DNA from: Panagrolaimus kolymaensis
Lineage: Eukaryota > Nematoda > Chromadorea > Rhabditida > Panagrolaimidae
DNA: 64,000 bases
Direction of reading: 5' to 3'
Assembly (NCBI GenBank): GCA_028622995.1
Contig: JAJQJQ010000019.1
Location: 124,001 to 188,000, forward strand
The position numbers were made by a program, and so were the translations under genes. Positions 1 through 11,800 of the stretch are shown piece by piece. The notes under the pieces were generated by a model. The model was given only the letters and a program-made list of their open reading frames with translations. It ran no database searches and was not told the DNA's origin. Each line of letters begins with the position of its first letter. Position 1 is the stretch's first letter.

Positions 1-2645
1 ATTATTTGACATCATTTTTGCGCGCTCGAGAGTACTGTATTTTTTTATATATTTTTTTTACTTTGCCTTTGTTTACGAAAGAAAAATATATTTTATTATG
101 TAAAAGCTTTTTTTCGAATTTCTGTGATCCTTAAAAAAATACATTTGTTTTTTAGATTACTGTAATTTTTTGTTAAAATTATAAATAAAAAATCTTGGGT
201 AAAAAGATGCTATGTTGGGTTTTAACTTAAATTCCAATATTAAAATTTTTACCATAAGTGCCGCCATAATATTATTATTATTATCTAATGCTGTAACGGC
301 TTCAATATTTTATTGTAAGTTTTACTCTTCTTTTTTTTTTTAAGTTTATTTGAAATTGAAAAATGTTCAAAATTAATTTTTGGAAATCATCACTCACGTA
401 ATTTAATTAATTTGAAAAGATCGAAATTTTTTTTTGTCTTTTATTACTGGAATTGAGTCAGAAAAGAATAATAATAATAAAAACGCAGAAGAATATGAAT
501 CCAAGAAATCTTCTTTTTTTCCTTCTCTATTTTTTAAATTTTATTTTATAATCTTTTTTTGCTCATCATTTTTGCTTTTCTAAATGTCAGACTTTATAAT
601 ACCTTTTATTTATTATTTAAGAATTAGGTAGAAATGGGGTGGATTACTTACATACATAATATATACGTTGTTGACCTTGTTACAGAGAAATAATTATGAG
701 GGATTAAAAAATATTTATTTTTAATGGGAGTGAGTATCAGAAGATTAATGGATGGGTAAAAGTTACTGTAAGTGTCAGAAAGGTAGGTTATAAAAAAATA
801 ATAGAATCTAAAACTTTTGCGGTAAGATTCAGGGTAATTTTTTTAATGCCATTTTATTTTTCTCTTTCACGAAAGCATATTTACTTACGGTAGCACAAAT
901 ATTTTTAACAACTAGCTAACCGAAAACTGGTTCTCTGATTCATAACAAATTTTATTTGCTTATTTTTTTGTTGCAAAAAAAAACATAACAACGTCATCGG
1001 CATTTTTTTTGTGCATCACAAAAATTCAAAAAAAAAACTTTTATTGCCTTAAAACACATCTTCCCCTTGGTTTACATATATCAGATTCGTTGTTTTTGTT
1101 TTTTTTTCGTTTAAAAAGATGGTCGTCGTCAATAAGATTAATTATTGTCCAATAAAAAAGTTTTTTTGTTAAAGGACTTGTTTTGTGTTTTTTTTTCGTA
1201 GCTTACCAACAAAGAACAAAAAATGTATTTGTTTTTATGCAACAAGAAAAAAAATAATAACAATAAGGTATTGTGTCTATTTTTTTATCTTCTTCTCATA
1301 ATTTATGAGGGAGTAGTATAAAGGAATTTTTTTTAATTAAACAAAAATAATAATAAAGAGATTACAAAAAACGTAACAAAGTGGTTGTTAGAAAAAAAAT
1401 GACGATTTTCCCCGTAGAAAATAAATAAGCCACCACTTGGAAAATTATCAAAAGTAAAAACATGGGAGCATATTTTTTAAAATTTATAAATTACCGTAAT
1501 TTTTAGTTTAAAAAAAATAAACAATTTTTGCGCAAAATTCTATGATTATTTTTGTGGTAAAAATCTTAAAGTCCAATTTTGCCCCCAAAAAAATACAGAT
1601 AGCATTTCCCATTTTTATTATTTTCGCTTTCTTTTATCCAAAAAATATTTTACTGAATACTTTTTGAATGCCTTTCAAAGCTTTTATTAAAATAAAATAA
1701 GATATTCTTTGATTAGCTAAACATAGAAAAACATGTATGTCTAATACCTATGAGTAAATCAAAGCTTCTATTAATAATACTCACTTTTTGCTTTTCGTAA
1801 ATTTTTCTTCTTCCTTTTTTTTTGCTGCAAATAATAAAGAATTTGCTATTTTTAAATAAAAAATTTTTTTTTGTAAAGTTATTTTCTTTTCTTTCTTTTT
1901 TTTTATACAAATAGTTTAAATTCTCGGAAATTAAGGAAGGAAGGATACGACGAAGAAGAAGAATAAGAAAAGAAACAAAACAAAAATTGTAGCATAAGAA
2001 AATAAATACATACCTTTTTTTTAAAAGATTTTTAACAAAAAAACATTTTTTTGACTTTTTTGAATCATCAAAAAATAATAATCTCTTCTTTTTTTTTTCT
2101 TTCATTCATTCAATTTCCGCCCTCATCGATGACGACGACGACACATTGACATTAATTTCACTAAAATTTTTGTAAATAAAAACAAAAAGAATTTAAACTT
2201 TTTCAGAAATGTTTTTTGGAATTATAAAAATTTTTTATATATTTAAATATGTAATTATAAAAAATTTATATGTATGTATCAAAAAAAAAAGTTGAAGGTG
2301 GTGGATTAATAATTTCTTTTTCTTTTTTTCTTCACTCAATCATCCAAAAAAAATTTCTTGCTATTTTATTTTTGCAACAAAACTCTTAGTATAAAATATT
2401 AAAATAACACGTTAGGAAAAAATGAGAAAATTTTTTGATTTGAAAGGAAGCTTTTTTTTTTAACAAAAATAGGGATTAAAGCTTTTTTGTGGAAAAAGTA
2501 AAGGAGGCGAGAGAGTAAGCAAAAATGTTAGAAACTTTTTTAAAAATTATTACTCTCTTTTATGTGGGTTTTTATCAACATAAAACGAGAATGTTTTTTA
2601 ATGAAATAAATTCCAACTTTTTGTTTTGTTTTACACCTTGAATTC
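1..2645. other. AT-rich non-coding stretch
   Basis: This stretch is dominated by runs of A and T and short poly-pyrimidine tracts. The only open frames are low-complexity K/F/N strings with no recognisable domain. I see no RNA gene, transposon end or exon chain here. Unlike the region right of 38.5 kb, it does not carry the CAGTT motif, so it serves as an internal control for that array. Confidence 0.6.
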
Positions 2646-2960
2646 TTAATTTGAAGCCAAAGTCGCTTGAAAATTCACCGAAATAAATAAGTATTCGATT
2701 ACAAAAAATAATAAAAACAAAATTCTTGCAGCTCCATATTCATCCGAATCATCCGAGTCATTGATAATGCCATTTTTCTCAACATCAGATTTATTATCAC
2801 AATCATATTTTTTACGAAGGATACGAGATGATGCTAAACCAGAAAAGTAATTTACATTTAATATTCTTGAAATTTTTATTTTACAGTGACTAATTTTTTT
2901 TAAATTTAATTTCAGACACGAAAAACCAAGGCCTTTAAGATTTGGAAAAAGAAATTTCAT
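2646..2960 (-). CDS. possible small membrane-anchored protein (doubtful)
   Basis: This is a minus-strand open frame of 104 codons, read from ATG at 2960 to TAA at 2646. An optional 51-nt intron (2834..2884, GTAAAA...GTTTAG) keeps frame and would give about 87 residues. The visible features are a basic N-terminus, an acidic middle (DSDDSDEYG) and a hydrophobic C-terminal segment (ILFLLFFVIEYLFISV) that could be a tail anchor or GPI-type signal. I recognise no family. It would be transcribed divergently from cdc-73, whose ATG lies 700 bp to the right. Codon composition is less biased than in the surrounding filler, which is the main reason to list it. It could equally be a chance ORF or only the last exon of a gene whose upstream exons I cannot identify. 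Confidence 0.25.
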   Translation of the reverse strand: MKFLFPNLKGLGFSCLKLNLKKISHCKIKISRILNVNYFSGLASSRILRKKYDCDNKSDVEKNGIINDSDDSDEYGAARILFLLFFVIEYLFISVNFQATLASN

Positions 2961-3659
2961 TTATTCATCTTCAAAATAATTTTGATATACCAAATAAAAA
3001 ATAAAGTAAAATGTTTTTTGTTTGTTTGTTTAAAAAAATTTGTTTGTTGTTGTAAAAATAAAAGTGATTTTAAAATTTTATAAATAAAAAATTTAAATTT
3101 ATTATATTTTATTTTTTAACTTTGATCACAAACATAAAAAGATGGACATAAAAATTTACTCAAATTTCAAATACAAGTTTAATTTAAAAAATTGGAGGTT
3201 TTATTAAAGCCATTTGGAGGTATTTCAAATTTGGAAAAGTATGTATTTTCGTAACTGACAATGCTGGTTTTTATTTTATGAAAAGTTTTTTTTTCTTGGT
3301 TCAAATCCAATAAAGAAAAAGATACCATGCATCGTAAGAATTAATTCGTCTGCAAATGAATTAATTATCCCTTAAAAACTTTTTTTAAAACAACCTTCGA
3401 TTTAATTCAATCAATTTCATAATAAATAAATAAATTAAAAAATTTGGCATTCTGTGATACAAATAAAGAAAACCAAAAAAAAATTTTTTTATCGTTTTTC
3501 CCTCCTCTTTTTTTTTCTTCTTCCAAAACCTTTAAAGAAAAAAGGCGGAAATATTATTATTTTTCTTTAATATCGATTTATAAAATTCCTTCTTTCGTTA
3601 TTTATATCTTTGCATCGTGAACCTTTAATTTTTTTGAATCCTAAACAAATATCATCATC
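2961..3659. promoter_or_regulatory. 5' flank of cdc-73, no gene seen
   Basis: About 700 bp of AT-rich sequence precede the cdc-73 ATG. The last 60 bp are pyrimidine-rich and end in ATCATCATC just before the ATG. No TATA box or other element can be named with confidence. Confidence 0.4.
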
Positions 3660-5683
3660 ATGGATGGCGGTGGAGTATTATCTGCCATGCATTTATGCAT
3701 AACTCAAGGAGATACATTTCGAAGAGTTGAAAAGGTTTTTTTAAATCTTTGTTTTCTCATACTTGATATTTTTTTTAGGATGGTAGACAATATTATAAAA
3801 TCCTTGATTCATATTATCCATTTGATACACCAACAACGGTGCGAACATTTGATTCCGATAATAATTACACTGTTGGAACGATTGCTACTTTTTATTTGAA
3901 TAAAGATAATCCATCATATCAACAAGAAGCAGCAGAACTTGGAGTTGAATTACTTCCACGTCCTCATAGGTTAGTTAGTTAGTAACAAACACTTTTCAAA
4001 AAATCTAGCATTTGTTAAATAAATTATTTTTTTAGAAAACCCATTGCAACATTTATTGAAAAAGGAATTTCCACTGGTCTTGAATTAAGTGAAGCTCATA
4101 CCATTTCAATACCTGCCACAGAATTTGAAGGTGGAATTGGAGGACAACAACAAAATATTATTAATGATGCAATTGAAGATCGTGGTTTTAATGAAGCTAC
4201 TGCGGAGTAAGTTCTAATTTATCTTTTCCCGTGGCAATTAACTCTAAAACTATTTATCAAATTTTTTAGTGAAAATGGTAGATTTGTTGATACTTCAACA
4301 ACATCCATGCGAGATTTAAGTCAAGATTTAACCGCTGATAAACTTGCTCAACTTGCAAGTAAAGTAAAACTAAATCGAAGAGGAAAGGGCGAAAAGTAAG
4401 ATTACTAAAATATCAACAAACAAGGGCGAGTATATATTCCTTTCTTTTTTTTAGAAGCAGTGGTTTCCTTCTTGATGCTGAAATATCTGATAAAAATTTA
4501 GATCACATTGATCGATATTTTAAATATAAAACTCGAGTACATAAAAATACCACAAATTGTATGGATACTGCAGCAGATTTTTCAAGTGTTTTATCGTTGA
4601 TTGCTTCAATGAGGGTTTGTTGTTTGTTTTTAGCAAACAAAAATTTAAAACATTTATATATAAAAGTTGTTGTATTGTTTTAGAATAGAGATAATCCCCA
4701 TGCTTTACCTAAACCTCCATCAGCTCCAAACCTACAAAAACCTATGTCATCATCATCAAATAATAACAATACCAGCAATAGCAATAATAATAGTGTTCGA
4801 GCAAGCATTGGATATAGTCGTTACGATCAAGAAGTATTTCATAATGATGAAACCGATGAATTTCAAATTCAAACTGGCATGTCTTTTCATGGTATGTAGC
4901 TTTTTTTATTAAATCCAAAAACTTAGTATTAATCGAGAAAAAAAAATATTATTTTTAGGAACATCATTTAAAAAAATGGATAATCTTAAATCCGCTGCCA
5001 AACCCATCGTTGTTGAATCATCATCATCTCGACATTTGGCTGGATCATTAAAGCGTCCACATCCAGGTGGTAGTAACAGTAATGGAAATAATGCTAGTGG
5101 AAAACCTCAAAAACGTACATCTCGAACCCCTATTATTATAATACCTGCAAGTGGAACGGCTTTAATTTCAATGTATAATGCAATTGATATTTTACAAGTT
5201 AGTTAACTCAAAAAAATTTTTTATTAATTAAGCTTCAGATTAATGGAAATAATATTTTTTTTGCAGGAATTAAGATTTGTTTCAACTGAAGAAAAAAAGC
5301 GTATGAATCAAAAGCGTGAAAATGAAGTATTGATTCATCATCGAAAAGATAATGGCCAAACAGTCCCTTATCGAGTTGTGGATAATCCAGGAAGATTAAA
5401 TGCAGAAGAATGGGATCGAGTTGTAGCGGTTTTTGTTCAAGGTCCTGCATGGCAATTTAAAGGATGGAATTGGGGTGGAAATCCAACCACAATTTTTTCT
5501 CACGTTTGTGGATTCCATTTAAAGTTTGAAGATGCTAAACTTGATGCAAATGTTGCTAAATGGTCCGTAGAAGTTTTACAACTTTCCAAACAAAAACGTC
5601 ATTTGGATAAAGCAATTTTTATTCGACTTTGGCAAAAAATTGAACAATTTGTTATTCGCAATAAGCCGGCTTTACGATATTAG
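3660..5683 (+). CDS. cdc-73: parafibromin / Cdc73, Paf1 complex subunit
   Basis: Exons: 3660..3734, 3779..3969, 4036..4206, 4270..4395, 4455..4614, 4684..4891, 4959..5197, 5267..5683. The join is 1587 nt and gives 528 aa, against about 531 for human parafibromin. All introns are GT/AG and 44-69 nt. The N-terminal Cdc73 domain covers roughly residues 1-110 (VGTIATFYLNKDNPSYQQEA). A Ser/Asn-rich linker occupies about 240-360. The C-terminal Ras-like Cdc73 domain spans about 365-528, with TPIIIIPASGTALISMYNA near its start, then GPAWQFKGWNWGGNP and FSHVCGFHLKF. In this family the protein is a nuclear Paf1-complex subunit acting in RNA polymerase II elongation and histone modification. An AATAAA lies at 5784. 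The start codon fits the conserved exon 1 and sits in an ATCATCATGG context. A truncated paralogue lies at 26.2 kb. Confidence 0.97.
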
Positions 5684-6436
5684 AATGGCTTTTTTTTGTT
5701 GTTAAAAATAATGATATTAAAATTTTTGTTTTTACTTATTTTTCTTGTATGTACGTTGTTTTCCTATGTAAAATTGTTTGTGAAATAAAAAAACTTTAAA
5801 AAACCAATTAATGCATTCAAAGGAGAAAAAAAGGGAAGGAAATGGGTGAAACAAAGCTTGGTGAAGCGATATTGCAAATCAGCAATCAGCATCCAAGTTT
5901 CAAGATTGTTTCACCATATTTTAATAATAGTGAGGCACATCAATCAATGTAAAAATTTCTAAAGTTGTCAACTGTAATTTCATATATTTTCTAGAATATG
6001 TAAAATCAAGCAGAAAATAGAGAAATAAAAGATACCAAAATCAAAGAAAAGGTTTGTGCTTCAAAATTTTTTTTTCTTTGTTGTTTCACTCACATATGTA
6101 CTTATAGTTTTTGTATTTTGAAATGACACAATAAATAAAATTTATGTAAATTAAAAATTACCAAAGATTTAAAAAATGCCATCCAAAAAAGGAACATAGC
6201 TTCAATTTGTTTTTAAACCTTTGCAACAAAACAACAAAAAAACGCACGAATGCTTCAGCCGCCGCAACCGCAACAACCAATTGGCAATGGTCCAAAAAAA
6301 GGCACTCACTAAAAGCAAGCGACTGAAAAACAAAAAAGGAAAGAAATAGCATTACTTTGTATCTCTGTCACTTTATTTGAATTCACCACCCACGATTGGT
6401 AGATTGAATGGAAATAGAATGAACGCCATAACTCAT
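5684..6436. other. cdc-73 3' flank and U1 5' flank
   Basis: This intergenic stretch carries the cdc-73 polyadenylation region (AATAAA at 5784), a strong hairpin at 5845..5915 and the proximal promoter of the U1 gene. A GC-richer patch at 6230..6330 contains CCGCCGCAACCGC. I see no coding exon in it. Confidence 0.5.
5845..5915. ncRNA. 71-nt hairpin, pre-miRNA-like candidate
   Basis: The left arm GGTGAAACA followed by AAGCTTGG pairs with the right arm CCAAGTTT and TGTTTCACC. That gives 17 pairs including one G-U, broken only by a six-base bulge (CAAGAT) on the 3' arm. The apex ATTGC/GCAAT closes a six-base loop. Size and shape fit a microRNA precursor or another small structured RNA. I do not recognise the seed of a known miRNA family on either arm. 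It lies between cdc-73 and U1, outside any exon. Strand is undetermined because both strands fold. Confidence 0.4.
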
Positions 6437-6603
6437 AAACTTACCTGGCTGGGAGACTCTTACGATCAACAAGGTAAGATCTCTAGGATGAGGCTTGACC
6501 ATTGCACTTTTCGGTTTCAGGCTGACTTCTATGGCTATCCCGCATCGGGATAAGCCAACAGCTAAATTTTTGGGTGGGGAGGATAGCGTTCGCGCTTCCT
6601 CCA
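6437..6603 (+). ncRNA. U1 spliceosomal snRNA
   Basis: The RNA starts AAACTTACCTGG, which base-pairs with 5' splice sites and matches the nematode form of the U1 5' end. Next come the first stem region with GATCA, then a stem-loop II containing ATTGCACTT, the U1A/U1-70K-type loop context. A stem-loop III follows, with TATCCCGCATCGGGATA. The Sm-binding site AATTTTTGG is near 6565. The final stem-loop IV is GGAGGATAGCG-TTCG-CGCTTCCTCC. Length is about 167 nt, normal for U1. It functions in the nucleus to recognise 5' splice sites. The gene converges on the four-TM gene that ends at 6767. The ends are inferred by comparison with known U1 shape and may be off by a few bases. Confidence 0.95.
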
Positions 6604-6766
6604 TTATTTTCTTATAACAAAAAAAACAACAAATAAATAATGATGAATAAATGCATCAACTAAAAAAGCAGTTTGGAAGTAAAAACATTTATTTTGAGTT
6701 AATCATTACACATTCTTGAAAAAGCTTTACAAATAAAATTATCATTCAGTTTTGCTGGCGATTGAA

Positions 6767-7553
6767 TCAGGAAGTTGTTTTTGGAGTTCTCAAATCACTG
6801 AAGTAACAATAGCATTCATGAACACGACGCATGAAAAAAAAGCCGAGAAGACATGTAAGTATTGCATTGAATATATTGACAGGTTTATAAACTAAAAAAC
6901 GAATAAGAAATAAAAAAATAAATATAGTTTGATAAGAAAAAAGCCTTTGACTTACTTGAGGTATTGTAATAATTATGGGTGCTTTGAATTTCTTCATGAG
7001 ATGTACTTGAAATATCATAGATACAATATATTGTAAAGGCGATAACTCCAACTATTGTCAAAATCTAAAAAAAAGAAAAAAGGGTGAATAAAAAATGTTA
7101 AAAAGGACTTACTCGATAGCAGAAATATGGAATAAAAAATTGTGGATTTTCAGTTATCAATGCAATAATAAGAGAGATTATACCAATAAATGCAAGAATA
7201 CCAACAGCACTATATCGAATGATTAAAGAGAGCTCATCAATCATAACACTATCAATTAATTCGCAGACGATTATAAGAAAAACAAGCATTTCATATACAG
7301 CTACGATAATTACTCCACGTTTAGCGGGATTCCATCCAAATATATGTTGAAGCTTTTCTTGATCATCATCATTATTATTGTTATTGTTGGATTTATTCTT
7401 TGTTGTTGTAGCATTAAGTGGAGAAATTTCGTGCTGTAAATAAAAGTTAAAACTAAGTTTTAAATATAAAAAAAAACAAAAATATACCTGTAGTTTAATA
7501 TCAGAAGCAGATTGATGATTGTTAGTAACAGCAGCAGCAGGAGCAACCACCAT
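6767..7553 (-). CDS. four-TM membrane protein, paralogue A
   Basis: Exons on the minus strand: 7488..7553, 7113..7433, 6956..7064, 6767..6891. The join is 621 nt, 206 aa. Exon phases and intron positions are identical to copies B (21.9 kb) and C (22.9 kb). The N-terminus is a short Ala/Asn-rich cytosolic-type stretch (MVVAPAAAVTNNHQSAS), then an Asn/Asp-rich linker. Four hydrophobic segments follow: GVIIVAVYEMLVFLIIV, AVGILAFIGIISLIIALI, ILTIVGVIAFTIYCIY and NAILTCLLGFFF. The motifs NPAKRG before TM1 and FFIPYFCYR after TM2 are shared by all copies. It vaguely resembles LAPTM-like nematode membrane proteins, but I cannot assign a function. Its promoter block at 7600..7619 is shared with copies B and C. 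The Helitron pair begins 180 bp upstream of the ATG. Confidence 0.85.
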
Positions 7554-7564
7554 TTCGAAGTGAC

Positions 7565-7660
7565 AATGAGTTTATAAATGAAAAGTATTTATTATTCATC
7601 TCTTCACTTTGATGGAATGAAAAAAATTTAGGGGAAAAGGAATATGCATAAATTTGATTA
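7565..7660 (-). promoter_or_regulatory. conserved proximal promoter of four-TM copy A
   Basis: Read on the minus strand, this holds TTTATGCATAT, then CATTCCATCAAAGTGAAGAG at 7600..7619, then TATAAACTCATT, then the ATG context CTTCGAAATGG. The same order and spacing precede copies B and C, while the sequence between the blocks varies. Conservation across three copies supports a cis-regulatory role. Which factor binds is unknown. Confidence 0.7.
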
Positions 7661-7735
7661 GAATGATCTTTTTTTTCTTCGAAAAATGAAAGGAAACCAA
7701 TTTTTCATCGTCCAAAAAATCATGTATTTCAATTT

Positions 7736-8820
7736 CTACCCTTGTAAATTGAATTGACTATGTCTGTCTGTGGGTTGTCCGCTGTTTTTTGAAAATGTGA
7801 TTGTACAGTCTGATGTAGTTTTTGATGCTGATTCCAAAAATGTGGGTCTCGAGCTTCGGGTAAAGAGATATGTATATGATATTGAGGTTTTAAAATTTGC
7901 ATATTTGCATATTGAAAAAAGTTTTAACGCGAATGTTTCTCTTTGTGTTTGATGAAAGGGAGAAATCGCGCTCTTTTTCGTTTGCTTTTTGAAGGAGAAT
8001 TTCGTTGCATGATTTTTTACTGTGGTTTTTGAAAGATTGCTTATTTGGTGGATTTGTTGGTGTATGGATGCATGTATTGCGATGCTGGATGGCTTTAAAA
8101 TGAAATTGTTTAATATTTTGTGTTTTTTGTTTAAATGAGGATTGAGAGTGAGTGAATGATGGAGTAAAATAAAAAGATTTATCTGTAATTTTTTAATAAG
8201 TAAAGTGGAAATGGGAAAATAAGTAAATCTTGAAATAGCGTATTGTAATTTGATAATGATATTAATTTTTGTAAATTTATATAGCAAAAGTGTTATGAAT
8301 TTGAACATTGTAATAATTGCAGTAATTTTATGGGGAAATGGTGAGCCAACATGGAATGAAGTTCAGAATTTTATTAAATGCAATCGCCTTTTTGCTTGAT
8401 TGAAACTCAAGCTTGCCTTGAAAGCTTTTGATAGAAAAGCGCAATTTGCTTTCGTTGTTTTTGTTCATTACCTGTTTTTTTCTAATGCAGAAGATGGTTT
8501 TTTTTTTATTGAGAACGAATATTTGAATTTTGTTGATATTTTTTGTCACGTTTTTTTTATTACCGAGTTGCGTTAATGATTATTGTAATTACTTTTTCTT
8601 TCTGGATCGCTTGCTACTATCGCTCGTGCTAATGTTTTGTTATTATTAACTTTGTTTTTTATATAATTTTCCAACGTTGTTGTTTTTCAGGCTACTCTGC
8701 GCTTTCACTACTGTTTTTTGTTCATCTATTGATTCCGCTCTTGGTTAATAGTTTGATTGATTAAAGAGATATTTTTTTGTAGTTTTTTTGAAAAACTTCA
8801 TTTGTGTTTTTGTTTTTATG
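7736..8820 (+). other. Helitron 1 leader
   Basis: This is the untranslated or possibly partly coding leader of element 1. Blocks shared with element 2 include TGTCTGTCTGT, GCTGATTCC followed by AA(A/T)ATGTG, TTTTAAATTTGCAT and CGAATGTTT. A frame through 7761..7952 encodes CLSVGCPL and VFDADSKNV, aligning with CLSMWCPL and VFHADSEYV in element 2. It has no ATG in element 1. A long minus-strand frame over the same stretch is low in complexity and is not believed. Confidence 0.5.
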
Positions 8821-11800
8821 ATGTCTGATAGTAGTAGTTTTTCTGCTGCTGTTGGAGAGAGCTATGTTAACGGCCTTCGGGCACCTCGCAACCCTCGGGT
8901 TGAAATCGTTTTTGAGAATGCTGAGGCAATGGAAGTTGATGCTGAAGTTGTAAATGTGAATGAGCCTATTTTATTAGGAGCAATGATTGATGTTAACGTT
9001 ATTGAAAGTCAGGAACTTATTCCCAATGAAGAAGTTCAACTTGCAGCAGCGGTCCAAGAAACTTGGGCAGAATATTGTACTCGAATGAAAATTCGAAGAG
9101 GAGATGCAAAACGTAGAAAGCGGTGGCAGCGGCAACAACGAAGCGATGAGGAAAGGCTTGCTGATCTTGAAAGATCTCGAGCAAGAAGACGTGAATTGAG
9201 GCAACAGGAAACTGCTGCAGCACGTGAACAAAGATTGACCGAAGCTCGTAATTTGAGGCGAATGGCATTTGAAAACGAAAGAGATGAACAACGTGAAGCT
9301 CGTTTGGAGGCTGATCGTTTGCATCATAACATCGCAAGAGAAAATGAAGGTGATGAACAACGTGAAGCAAGGTTGGAAGCTGATCGTTTGCTTCATGCAA
9401 ATATGAGAGATAGCGAAACTGATGAACAACGAGCACAACGAAATGCTAATATGTTAAACGATTATCATGAGCGGCGAGAAAATCCACCAAATGAATTTCG
9501 AGCCGAAGATGGTGATACTGAAATGTTTAGTTTAGGTGAAAGGAATGTTGAGTGTACTTTTTGTGGTGCATTACATTATTCATGTGAACCTCGAAGTTCT
9601 GAAGGAACTTATGATAGTTGTTGTAATTTGGGTCGAGTCAAAATTGATTTTGAACCAAATTTTCCAGAAGATTTGAAGAAGTTATTGAAGCGTGAAGAAG
9701 GAACCGATTGGCGGCCTTTCCATGAGAAGATTAACAAGTACAATACGAGTGTAAGCTTTGCTTATACTAAAGGTGAAATTCGTCAATTGCCTGGCGTGTT
9801 TCATTATCGAACTCATGGAGAAATTATGCATGTGTTACCTCGGTATACGGATCCATTGCCTGGACAACGGCCAGCTTTTGGACAATTATGGATCATTGAA
9901 ACAAATGATGCAATTGAATACCGCTGCCAAGCACCATTTGCTGCAGATTGTGAAGAAAGAATTTTTGAGTTTTTGCATAATTTATTGGCTAATGTTAATC
10001 AATATGCAAATATTTATCGCATGCTTCATGAAATCGAAGATGAAGAAAGATTATTAGCGGAAGCTGAAGGACGTATACCAAAAGTATGCCGAATTCTCTT
10101 CAAAAAAACTACGAATAATACGAGTGATGTTTATGCATTGCCAACAGTTTCGAACGAAGTTGCAGGAATTTATATTTGTGACGAAAATGGAGACATTCCA
10201 TGGAATGATATTCAAGTTCAACGCAAGCGCAATTCTGATAATGAGCCAATTATGGCTGAAAGAATTTCACGTTATTCGAAGCACATGGAACCGTTAACGT
10301 TCGTGTTGTTTAATCCTTATGGTACTGGAGATTTTTGGCATTATGAAAGACCAAAAAATCCGTACAATCACGAAGGTGGAAGGTTAACACCTTTACAGTA
10401 TTTTTTGTATAAGCTGGCTCATCGACCAGAAAATGATAATGAACCATTTAATCCCATTCTTCATGGAGGCAAATTGTTAAGCAAGTATTTAGTTTGGTCA
10501 TTTTCCATTGTGGATAATGAAAGAATGAAGTTTTTGCGAAACAACCAAAGGAAGTTTAGAGTTGATAGTTATACGGGTCTTTCAGACTATATTCGAAATG
10601 TTGCGGAAGAGAATAATGCTTTACCAGGAAAAAAGATTATTCTTCCATCAAGTTATACGATGGGACCTCGCAGTCAAGCTGAGTTTATGCATGATGCTAT
10701 GGCGATGGCTCAAAAACATGGAAAGCCTAATTTGTTTATTACGAAGACGTGTAATCCCGATCACCCGGATATTACAAATGAGTTGTTTGAGAACCAAAAA
10801 GCTTTTGATCGACCTGATGTTGTTGATATTGCGTTTAATTATCATGTTAAACAATTTGTAAAAGAAATGAAGAGTGGAATTTTTGGCAAAGTAAAGGCTT
10901 TCCTTTATGTCGTCGAATTCCAAAAGCGTGGTTTACCGCATATTCATAGTTTGTGGTGGCTTGAAGAAGGTTGGAATGATCCCAACAAAATTGATCGCTT
11001 CATTTCTGCTGAAATTCCAGATGAAATTGAAGATAAAGAACTATATGATTTAGTGGTGAAGAATTTGTTACATCGGCCATGTGGCGAATATGACCCGAAT
11101 GCAATGTGTATGCAGGATGGTAGATGTAAGAGGCATTTTCCACGTGCATTTTGTGATGAGACAAGTTTGGATGAAAATAATTATCCAACTTATCGACGAC
11201 GAAATGATGGAAGAACTGCAACTATTAATTTTAAAGGTCGACCTTTTACAGTTGACAATCGTTCCGTTGTTCCATACAATGCATATTTGCTCAAACGTTT
11301 TCGTTGTCATATCAACGTTGAAGTTGTTCATAGTTTGGGAACAGTGAATTATTTATTCAAATATCTTTTTAAAGGTCCAAGTAGGATTAATATTGAAATC
11401 AGCAATGGACAAGTTGATTATGATGAAATTCAATGTTTCCTTGATGCACGTTATTTATGCGCTCATGAAGCATGTTGGAGACTTTTTAAGTTTGACATGC
11501 ATTTTTCGAGTGAAAGCGTTGAACGTTTGCAGGTTCATTTACCTGAACAACAAACGATCACTTTAGCTGAAGATCCATCATTGGATGAAATGATTTCTGC
11601 GCAAATGAAAAAATCTAAATTATTAGCATTTTTTGATTTGAATGAAAAGTTTCCTACTGGAAATAATCGCAATCTTACGTATGTTGAGCTTTGTCACCAT
11701 TTCACATGGGATGCAAAGAAGAATGAGTGGCATCCTCGATGTAAAACTTCGAAGCCTAAATGTCCAAGGATGTATGCAGTTAATCCGAGAAACACAGAAT

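Noticed and set aside
1713..2105. 130-codon minus-strand ORF
   Set aside because: Low-complexity K/F-rich translation of A/T runs, with no motif and no splice partners.
7736..8308. 190-codon minus-strand ORF in the Helitron 1 leader
   Set aside because: Lies antisense across a leader whose conserved blocks are explained by the element; composition is low-complexity.
8788..8820. Upstream extension of the Helitron 1 RepHel from position 8788
   Set aside because: The codon at 8788 is TTG, and similarity to element 2 starts at ATG 8821 (or 8818).
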